From assembly GCF_029227915.1 (NCBI RefSeq), contig NC_079876.1:18908001-18972000 (forward strand): a stretch of 64,000 nucleotides of DNA. The letters are read 5' to 3'. This stretch comes from Hydractinia symbiolongicarpus (Eukaryota > Cnidaria > Hydrozoa > Anthoathecata > Hydractiniidae). Under the pieces are notes generated by a model, which was not told the origin of the DNA, did no database searches, and saw nothing but the letters and a program-made list of their open reading frames with translations. Below are positions 12,901 through 24,900 of this stretch, piece after piece. Each line of letters opens with the position of its first letter. Position 1 is the stretch's first letter. A program made the position numbers and the translations under genes.

Positions 12901-15900
12901 TTGCATCAATTCAGATTGTTGGTTAAGTATAGTTACATAAAAAAACAAAAACACGAAAGTGTCTTTTGCGAAAGTTATTTACATTATAAGCTGCTTTTAA
13001 TACCTAAAACTACATGGAACAAAGATAATTTAACAATACCGAGTTGCAGTTGTAAATAAATGGAAGATAATTCCATGTGGTGCGTACATGGATCCCATGA
13101 AATCGCTAGTCATTACGTATTGTAACCTTTGTTACTGCAAGATTATGTAAATATTACATTAAATGTGATGTTTATATAAATTGTCCATTTGCAATTAACT
13201 TTATTAAAAACAAAATTGTGTCTTTGTTTTTCAGGAATGTATCCATACGGTCCTCTTTATGGTGACAGAGAAATGCGTCGTGGTGATAATACTGCATATG
13301 GGTTTGCACTGAGCAAATCAATGCCATTGTTTACCAGAAAAGCAAAGAAAATGTTTGTAAGTTATAATAGAGGAATATACAAGCAACTTTCTGATGGTTG
13401 TTTTTTGGTCCTACACAAAAACAAAGAAAGTTAATGCCAAGAAACCATCCTGGAGATTTTAACTAAACGATCAAGTCAGAAGCATTAAGATAATGTTCCT
13501 TAATCCATATTTATATATATTTATAGATCAGCACCAATGGAGTTGTTGGCATCGACGCATACTTAAACATGAGAAAAGTCAAAATTCCAAATAGATACAC
13601 TCTTTTTGCAAGTTACAATGTCGACTTAGATGTTACACAGGGGGGAACAATATATTTTCGTGAAAGCTTTAACGTCACGCTTTTACAAAAAGCAAGCAAA
13701 GATATAAGGAAACTACCTGACAGCTCATCATTTGTTGCCAATCAGTGTGTTCTAATATCATATCTAAATGTTCCGGAACACGATCACCCTGAACGACGTC
13801 ATACATTTCAAGTCATCTTAGCTTCTGATGGAGTAAAAACCTACGTGATACTTATATATAAAACGCTATCAACAAATGGAGCTGTAGTTGGTATTTCGGA
13901 AAGATTTTGCGGTTGGAAGTACTTTGAGTCCCCGCAAAATAGTACATCGTTGGTTAAGAAGACAAACGTCGGTGAGATGGGAAAGCACGTATATCTGCTG
14001 ACGTCAGATAATTGCTCTATAACAGGTATCTATATAATAATACGCCAGTTCCGTGTGTCTGTAACAGGCAAAGTGGATATGTTCTTTTTCCTTTGATCTT
14101 ACCGAAATTTTCTTTGAAGTAACCGAAAAATGCATGTCTAATATGTTAAATTTCTGACGTTACGGCGCGAGGTCAATAACACTACTTTAACGTCAATATC
14201 CTATATTAAATTAATGAAGCCGTTACAGTGCACTTAAAATTTTGAGGCCAAATAACTTGGAAACGAGGTGCTGACGTCAATGATTTTTCACCGCGTGGGT
14301 AACTAGGGACCACCTAGGATCAATTTGGGATATTTTCCCAAACCTGGGTCCCCGAATTTGTTTTGGAATGGACGGGTTGATGACGTCATCAAAAAACCTT
14401 CAAACCCCAATATCTCTGCAACCGTTTATCAAAAGTACATGATCCTATACATTTTCTTGATCAGCGTTTCAAGATCTATACGATGAAGGCAACAGGTATA
14501 GAAATTTCTAAATAAAAATTTTTGGGTTTTGACGGGCCATTGCTGACGTCAGCGAAATTTTTAAACGTTATATCTCCTTAGGCGTTTGTCGAAAACATAT
14601 GATCCTACACATTATTTTGATCAGCGTTTTAACCTTTAAACATTACAGGCAACGAATAAACTAAACTTCACCAATTTTTTTTGTATCTGCACTGCTGACG
14701 TCAACAAAAAACATCTAAAACAACCTATTTTCCATTGTCCTTCTGACTAAGTGGATTTCTCCACGGGCCTTATCGACTAGTCTATATAATAATACGCCAG
14801 TTCTGTCTGTCTGTGACTTTAACAAAGTGGATAAAATTTCTTTGATAAAGTCTATAAAACATCGCCTATAAATTTGTTCTGTACATTACCAAACTTTGGC
14901 GTTAAGCAATATTGACGTCAAAGGAAAGTATATTAAGATTAGTGAAGCTATTGCATTGCACTTTTAAATTTAAGGCTTAATAACTTGGAAACGGTTGGAA
15001 ATAACTGACGTCATCTCCTGCATGGATAACTAGGGACTACCTGGGACCAATTTGGGCAAGTTTCCCAAACCTGGGTCTCCGAATCCATTTCGGAATGGAC
15101 GGGTTGATGACGTCACCAAAAAACCTTTAAACCCTAAAATCTCTGTAACCGTTTGTCAAAAGTACATAATCCTATACACTTTCTTGATCAGCGTTTCAAG
15201 ATCTATACAGTGAAGCCAGCAGGTATATAAATTTTTAAAAAAATTTTGGGGGGTTTGACTGGCCATTACTGACGTCAGCAAATATTTGAAACCCTTAGAT
15301 CTCATTAACCGCCTAACAAAAGCACATGATCATATACATTTTCTTGATCGACAGTTTACGCTCTACACAATAGTGGCAACGTGGAAACAAGGTTCTATTT
15401 TTTTTATGGATGGATTGCTGACGTCATCAAAGTTTAAATGACGCTTCCTTTTTATTTTTATCCTGCCTCAGGGGATTTTTCCACGGGCCTTATCGACTAG
15501 TATGTAACATAGTTACAGAGTAATCGAACATGGAACGTTAAACTACCCGTTAATAACATACATAATTACTATAGCATATTGTGAAAAGGGGAATACTTTT
15601 TTTGTTTCAGAATTATATCCTTATGGTGTCAAAAATGGTGATGTAAAAATCAAAAAGGGAGATAACTATGCCGAGAATTTTACACTCAACCAACCACTAC
15701 CATTGTTTTTTCATAACGTAACTCAAATTTATGTAAGTCAAATTGAAGTATGTGTTTATCGCAGAGTAACTCCTTTGATTTTTAATTAAATTGCTCAAAT
15801 GCTTATGGTTTTTTGGAAACATTTAATTTGGCTTTTTTATGCGGTTAAACGAAATTTTATTTATAAGAAACCTGTCTTATCCGGCGTACCCACCTTCCAA

Positions 15901-18900
15901 ACGGCATCTCTCATGACTTATCTGTTACGGAGCACTTATCAAACAATTCTGTAGGGCAGTTTCAAGAAATAACAGAGAAATGGATACGTTTTGAAATATC
16001 ATGAAGATGATAGCAAAAACTTTTGAAACCTAAAAAACTTTGTTTTCGTATATTCGTAAAAGTTAAGAAAGGATTAAGTAGCATTTAAAACCAAACACTT
16101 AGTATTTTAAACTCTAAACAACAAATTTTTAGACCTATGCCCTTTGTTAGATTTCTGATATAGACACGTCCTCATTAATGCAATAAAGACTGGTTTGTCT
16201 ATCTATACCGTGAAATATTACCCAAGGTCAAAAGTATTGACCGAACTTGCAAGAGGGTAATATTCCTCGGAACAGATAGATAGAACAGTTTATATTGTAT
16301 TTATTAACTGATAGCTATTTTGTTTTGGTTTGTAGAAACCAGGATTATTTTCTAAAGACTTAGTTCAAAAAAGGTTCTAAAAACCAGGTTTTGATAAGGA
16401 AAGAAAGCGTCCAAGTTCAATTCCATTGTATGAATTTTTCAAATACATTTGCAAAAAGAAAAAAACCATTAGAATATCCACATATAGAATTTTCTTAAAC
16501 GTTTTCGGTGGATTTTTGAGTTTTCTAGCAACCATTTTAATTGCTATGAGGTTAAAAGTTATATCACGATTAAAGCCTGTAGAAAGGAAATCAAAAAAGA
16601 AAACAACAAACAAAACATGATAAACTAAATTCAAAACAAATCAAAAGTTTTAATAGCAAGTAACCCTTTAATCCCGTTGAATGTTTAAAAAAGAAAAAGA
16701 AACGTGATGCAAATAACCATTCTATGTCTTTAACAATAGCCGTATTCCGTCTGTCTGTCTTTCCGCGAAAGCTGCGTCCTGTTACGGCAACACGAAATAT
16801 GCGATATATAAAGGACGGGCAAACCTGTGGATTTTTCTACGGGTTAACGGCTAGTGTCTATAATAATACCCGTATTCCGTCTGTATGTCTGTTCAAAAGG
16901 GTTACCGATATTCCTTTGATCTTTCAGCGATTTTTAGAAACCAGGGGGTTGTTTAATCGCAAATCTTATTATTGATTATAATAAATTCGAAAAATTAATT
17001 TATTTCTTTAATTAATTTAATTACTTTAATTTATTACCATAAGTAAGAAAAATAATTAAGTGAACAAAATGAATGCATTATTTTAATACGCTATTTAAAA
17101 AATAATTACCCGCGTGATTTCAATCGCCGATTTCGCTTAGGAGCCACAGAAAAAATGTTAGAAAATAAAATAAGCTGACCAGATGCATAATTAGTTAACA
17201 TAGATAAACAAAAGGTTGTCCATATCTAAGTCATTCTTCTCTACTGATAACTTTTTTGTTTAATTTAAACCCAAAAAGGCAATCAAACCTCTTGAATAGT
17301 TTGTGTTTATTTTTAAACAAAATTAGTATCGAATGTGTTTCGAGAATTCGACCACATCAATATGTAACTTGCCTTCCATCAATCTTTTTGTTTTCTTCAA
17401 AAAAAGGGCCTTATTTAAAAATATTTCTGGGGGCATTTAATGGGGCAATCAATGACTTATTAACCCTAAATGCGAGTCTACACGAAAATATATAGCACCT
17501 CTGTCTCGCAAGGACCTCACTGTGTTCAGTCCATACAACATGACCGTGGTCTATATTTTTCCGTATAGGCCGGCTAAGCGAATATTAATTTTTATAATAA
17601 ATCGCCCATTACATGCTGTAATTGTTTATTTGGCTTTTACAGATTAGTACGAACGGCCTAATATCTGTTCAAAATGGTATAACATTCAACATCAGTCTTC
17701 CATATCATGAAACAGTGATTGCACCGTATCATATGAATTTCGATACACTAAAAGGAGGTTCAATATTCTATCGAGAAACTAAAGAAAGAAACATCCTGTC
17801 ATTGATAAACAAAGATATCAAAAGAACTGGCTTGGAATTTGAATGTACACGAGTCATAATTGTAACTTACATTGACGTTGCTCATCATGACATACCAACG
17901 CAGAAACATACATTTCAAGTTGCCATCGTTACTAATGAAATTGACACATTCAGTATTTTCAATTATATTAGACTTGATCGAACTTACGCTGTGACTGGTT
18001 TCTCTGGACAACATTGCTACTGGATGACGTTTAATCGCTACACAGAATGGACACCCACTCTTAGTTATTACTTAGAGGATAGATCGAACATTGGAGTTAA
18101 AGGAAAATTTATATTCTCTATGAGCTCTTATATGTGTAACGATGAAGGCAATATAAATGGTAAGTATCGTGTACAATGTTACCTGCAAGGCATATGATTA
18201 GGAAAAATAAGGCAGCATGCAGTTTTCCTATAAGAAAGAAATTTGTAGAATAGCAAAGGAAAGGTACATTAATACATTTTACCTGTAGATCGATGGTTAT
18301 CAGATGCACCATATGATGTCAACGTTGCAACAATGACCTACACTGATGTTGGTATAAAATGGAGACACTTGGATAATATGTCAGATGCATACTTGATGGA
18401 ACATCCAAAAGATTTTGTCATTATCATAAACGCTGCAGAAATGTGGCATTCTTCAAAATATGTTTATAGATCCAAGTTCAGCATCCTTGGTCCTCTGGAA
18501 CAAAACATTACATATCAAGTTAACATATACACAAAAAGACGTGGTCTTTATTTTATGCCAGGAAAACCATCAATCATACATGTTGCGACTGTTCCGTTAG
18601 GTAACTTTGTCTATTATTTGGCGTTCGAGCTGTTGATAATTGACCATAAATTTCAAGATAATTATATTTGCAGACTGAAGATAAAAAGAAATGCGAAAAT
18701 AAATCCAATAATTTTCTGGAATCTAGAAAGTTATTTGTTTCTAGTCAGCGTTTTTAATAAGCTAACATTACTATCAGTAGCATTAGTAGTGTCATTCTAA
18801 TATTCTAGTTTTTAAAATATGTTAAAGCGGCGCCTACAAATAATTTCTGCAATCTCTCTTATTTTATTTAACAGAAATAAAAATTTTAAATCAAACATTA

Positions 18901-21900
18901 ATACAGGGTGAAGCTATAGCACTGGAACAAATAAGTGCAACTGAAATAATAATTTGGTTTTAGAATCTGTCCATAATTTAACTATAAAACAGACCATGTC
19001 AGAGAGAGCGATTGCGTATTGGAAAGTACCAGAGCACCTACTGTTAGATACGGTCATTGGAAAATTGATGATTGTTCATAAATACACACGAAATATGGAA
19101 ATGATAGAGGATGTTAATGTAACAAATATATGTCAAGAGCAATTCGAATTTTCTGGATTTGTGGGTTCTACGCATATTATAGAAGTGGTACCTATTATTG
19201 ATGACCGGTTGGGACCAGTCGCTAATTCTTCGCATACATTCACTAGTGGTAGGTATTTTTCTTCTTTCGATAGAATGTAGTGTGGTGCTAATACATTCGG
19301 TTTCGGCCGTTGCGTTTCAGTTTCGACTCCCCTATCCGCGCCCTTTAAATATAGTATTTTCAGCGCATTTGGTGGCGACTACTGACTACAAATAAGCTCA
19401 TGTGGCAGACAATTAAGTTAGAGCAATATTATACATATTACTAGTTGTAATTAAACATAGTTACAGTCTGAGGAGGGGAAGAACCAACCGTTAGAGTGGA
19501 GTCCCAATGGACGTTGATACTTCCCGTCACTTATTTAACTACTTACTAAGTTACTAATAAATTTTCTGCTATTTGGGGTCCTTTTCGGCTAAACACATTA
19601 TCTTTCTTATGATTGGTTTTCCTAGACCCTCTGCCCAATCACGATAACGATATCACAACTGAGCTGATCATCATTATCGCAATTGCAACTACACTAATTG
19701 GAATAATAAGCTTTGCATTTGTTTGGTATAAAAGAAGCCACAGACGGAAGTTTAATGCATACTTAATGCCAGCAAGTAATAAAGTGGTAAAGTTTGTATA
19801 TTTCTTTGTATTCTGAATGATTTAATTTGTTTGCAGATTTTTTTAACATGGTTTGTCGGTTGGGAAAGCAATTGTTAAAAGAGCATAAAACATTCCAGAC
19901 AAAATAAGGACAGCTTTCCATAACACAAAAGAAATACAAAAGTGAATCACTAAAATCAAATTTTCGTTTTAGTTCAGATAAAAAACGATTCAAATTTTTT
20001 TTAGGAACTAACAAAAGTTTCAATTCCAACATATCAAAATAGAGCATTTGTTTTTTCTTCCTTGGTGACTTGGGAATAACCTAAAAATTAGTTAACATTC
20101 TTTATTAGAACAGAAAATATCAGAAATACATAAGAGAGTGTATGCTTTAAATAAAATGCACTCAACCAATGAACTCTATAATACAAAACCCTCGTTCCAG
20201 GACACAGGAGATGCAAGATCCGTCTGAACTACTAAAGAAGTGGTATAGAAAAAAAACATTTTGGCAGCCACAAAATAAATTTAAGCGTACTATATTCATT
20301 ACACCTCTCTAAGAACTACTACAACTTCAGCTGTAATCTGGATAAAAGGTCCATAAAATGCGTAAAAATATTTCTCATACTTTATCGGGCAACAGCGAAG
20401 ATTTTTTTCAGAGTTAGAAGAACTCAGTTCAACTAACAGTTTTATTCGACAAAAGGTTTTTTCCATAAAGTATGTAATAAAATACACACTTTATTTATAT
20501 GACTAAAAACTATTACAGTGATGCCGTGTTGTTTATACTTTTGATACAAGTGGTGTTTTTGTTTAATCCGAAGTTGAGTTCTTTAAAAACAAAGCATTTC
20601 ATCATGAGTAATTTCTTCATTTCCTTCTTTTTCTTCGCCCTTTGGAGTATTTTGTATTTGACGATAAGAAATTTCATGAATTTTTAAATTTTCGTACCGT
20701 GCACAAATTGCTCTTACTGCGTTTTGGCAATTTTGTCAATATGACAAAAAAAAACTCGGGCTAAATAATCCTAAATAGCCTTCGAAACCATGTTACTACG
20801 ATACAAACTTTCTAGTCTTCTGTGTGATTTTAAGAAAAAAACGACACAGGTAAAAGAAATGATGTGAGTAGGAATATGTTGTGTAAAGAATAATTTAGAG
20901 TGTCCAAAATTTTCTTTGAGAATTTAGGGAATAAAGCAGTCACATAGAAATATGCAATTTAAATTTATATTTATCAAAGATCGACCCCGGGAAAACAATC
21001 CTGGAGCAATGTCACAATCTCAGCTACGATTTAAAATTCGAATTTCCAAGAAAGAAATTACACTTAGTTCGAACTATTGGTGAGGGTGCCTTTGGTCAAG
21101 TGTGGATGGCGACTGCTGAAGGGATGAATGCGTTTAAACCAAGGGAGACAAGAAAATCGAGAAATATACTTAAACATTTCAAAGGAGGTGGTCTCAAGAA
21201 GTCAGTGGTGGCTATAAAATGCTTAAAAGGTTAGTTATCTTGGACGTATTAATTTCTTTTATGTAAACTTCAAAATTAAAATTCGCGTATTAACAAATTC
21301 TATCCGCGCGTTCGTTTAAACGTATGCGCGAAAATTAGTATAAGGTATAGTTATAATGATCATTCTTGCGTTCTACTTTGGAAAAGTGATTTTACTTCGT
21401 GTGTAAAAATGAAAAGTCGTTTATAAAATTTACGATAAATAAGTTTTTCGAGAATTCTTTTCATGTTTTTTTATTTTAATTTTCTCTTATATAATTTGTT
21501 CGTATAATAAGTATAATAAATGTACAACAAATAGGAAGACTTAAACATTTTACATAAGAATAATTACAGATATTTCTTGTATAGCAGAAACATGCTTTTA
21601 AACATAGATGCTACGTTTAATTAGAACATTTTGCAGATGGAAAAATTTCAAAAATAAATACACAAATCTTTTTTCCAAATATTAACCGAAGTAATGTTTA
21701 TGTTTAAAGACGAGTCTATTATAACACTAAAAATGTTTACATGATGCAGTAAAGCTTGTATATTAAAAACAAGAGGAAACGCTCACCCATCCAGACTCTG
21801 GAATGACATCGACGTAAATGCTCTATGATATTAAGACTAGTTTTAATCACATACAATACCTAATTAATTAATACAGTAACTGATGCAAAATTACCGTTTA

Positions 21901-24900
21901 TATCTACACTAAAATGTGACATTCAAAAGAAATTGATAGAAAACATTGGAGAATCTAGCAGTTGTTAGAGTTGGATTTTTATAGAAAAGTAGAAAACGCT
22001 TTTTGTTTTTAATAGGTAATGCAGCCGAAAGCGACTACAAGGATCTAGCTAATGAAATAAAATTGCTTATCCATCTTGGTGAACATCCAAATATTGTTAA
22101 TCTACTCGGTGCTTGTACGAGAGGAGAAAGCCTGCTTGCAATTTTGGAATATTGCGGAAAGGGGTGCCTATTGGAATATCTTCGATTGAACAGAGATCAA
22201 TTCGAACCCACCTGGGTAAGACATGATGATGAAGATTTAAATCTGTATGATTTGACATGGATTGCTGTTCAAGTTGCTCATGGGATGGATTTTCTTGAAC
22301 AGAAAAAGGTGGTTCTTTCAAATTTCCTATGTTACAGTATAATTAATTAATTAATTAATTAATTAATTAATTAATTAATTAATTAATTAATTAATTAATT
22401 AATTAATTAATTAATTAATTAATTAATTAATTAATTAATTAATTAATTAATTAATTAATTCTTGTGTAGAAAACAAACCTTAGTTAAGTTAAGTCGTCCA
22501 AACTATTTTTATTTAGTGCGTTCACCGCGACTTAGCCGCAAGAAATGTTCTCTTAACAGAGCACACGAAGGTAAAAATATCAGATTTTGGACTAGCTAGG
22601 GATACTGACAATAAAAGTTTTTACCTGAAAGAAAGTGATGGTTTGCTTCCAGTCAAATGGATGGCACCAGAAGCAATTGTTGATCGAATGTATACTTCAA
22701 AAAGTGACAGGTATTGGCGTTTTTTTTAATTTATTTGTGACGGACAGAACTATTACGTCATAATCATCCGTTGAACGTCTGATGTTCAATAATATGGAAA
22801 CTGTAAAAAGCAACAGCATACTGTTTTGCCATAACCCAACCCTCAGACTAAATATAAAAATTAGTTCCATTAACCAGCTACCCTCTACTTTATGCTGTTA
22901 CATTATACTTTGCATTATAAACACAAAACAAGTTAATATCCATCACAAAGGCTGCCGGTATGTTGTAATAGAGAATACTGATGAAGACAAATCCCTTGTA
23001 AAATCTTCACAATATTTCATTGCAGTTTTGCATCAAAGCATTAGATGCATGATGTGAGCTTAGTTAGGGGTTGTATATATGGGAATTAGGAAAAAGGATA
23101 TGTTTTAGGAAAAAGGTATATGTTTCACCATAATTTTAGAATGAGATTTCGGGTAGCTAACAAACTAATTTTTCGTTAATATGACAAAATTATTTACCCT
23201 CTTCTCGAGATTTAGGGGCCGTATGATCGAGATTTCAGTAACAGGTAATTAATTTTTCATATAGAAAAACGATAAATTTGTATCACAATAAATCATAGAC
23301 GGTTATTACATAGTACTTTCCTACTTTTTACTCCGGGAATGGTTTTCTCGGCCATGAAACTAGCCCAGGAAATGTTCTTCATATAAACATCCCCACTAAA
23401 ATGTTATTTTTAATAATTTAAAGAGAGTGGGAAATTCATTACCCTCATTTTAATTTTCTATTTTCTCCTTAAGCTAAAAAACATTTTCGTCATTGACAAT
23501 TCTAAAACTTTTCATAAAGTGACTTTTTTTGCGAAAGTGATTATCAGTGACATTTCATCTCAACATTCAATTTACTCCAGGTCATATTTCTGATAAATTT
23601 GTTTCATAAATTTGTCACCATTATTATAGCGTTTTCTCTTTATTACGGGACAAAATTAAACAAAATGATCCACCCTCGTTTATACATACCATCGCTAGTT
23701 TTATTCCACTGGATTTTCTCAGCCCCTGTTTTTTACACCTTAGGTCCTTGCGTTTTTGGATTATGGCTTACATCAATTTGTCTTTTCTTTTCCCACTTTT
23801 CTGAAGTTATCTTAAAACACTAAAAAAGACTCGTCAATATGACAACAACTTCACAAGCTACTGACATAATTAAAAGTTAACCCCATTACTATATCTCTTG
23901 TTTCTTTGCAGTTGGTCATTTGGAATTGTGATGTGGGAAATCTATTCACTTGGTTCTGTGCCATACACTTTTTTAAAAAACTCAAGTGTAATGACATACC
24001 TCAAGTCTGGTCAGCGAATGGAAAGTCCGAAACATTGTCCTGCAGCAGTGCGCGAGTTGATGTTACAGTGTTGGTCCATCTTGCCAGATATGAGAATGTC
24101 CTTCGCAGAGTTGAGAAACAAACTGGATCAGATTCTTTTGAATAATGTATGTTTTTTTATACTTTCTCTATACTTAAAGTTAAGCCTTTTTCAAAATAGT
24201 GCAGTTGCATTTTTAATATTAACGACCTTACTAAACATGTGCAACGAAGAAATAGCAATGTATTTTAATGCGCATATAGAAATACTACTGAGAAAAGCTC
24301 GCAGAAAAAGCAAAGAATTTTGTGTGTGTGTGTGTGTGTTTAACGACTTGTTCACAGTTTCTTCTTCAGATTCATATTCATTATCAGTTTTGAATTTCTT
24401 TTAACAATTTTGACAGTAGTCATATCTGTTTTAATTTTATTTAACGTCATCACGTTCGTTAATTATTAGTAATCAATTTTTCGCACTTTTTTATATGACG
24501 TGCTTTCATAAAAAGCTATTGACAATGTCGCTGCAGGTACTGTCCGTTCTTGTTTCGCAACGACAGTTGTATTTAGTAACCCTCAATACAACTAAGTATG
24601 AAATAAAAGCGGAGTTATTAACAATTTTGTTTCTTATTGACTGTTGAATCATCAAGTTATATTTTACAGGAATAGAATCTATTTTTTTTATCTCTTTTGA
24701 AGCTTTTGGAATTTTGAATATTGTGAAAATACTTGCATTTAGGCCTACATGTTGCTCCCTTTGAGACAAAGAAGTCAAAAAAAAATATCCGTGAAAATAT
24801 TTAAATACACTGCACGTCATAGAGGCGATGTACAATACTGCACTTATTTGTTGAATGTTGTCAGTCTAGGAAATACAGCTGGCTTCAATTTGAATTAAGA

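Noticed and set aside
20499-20687. Hydrophobic small frame in the transmembrane-kinase intron
   Set aside because: Low-complexity F/L/I-rich; flanking exons already join in phase without it.
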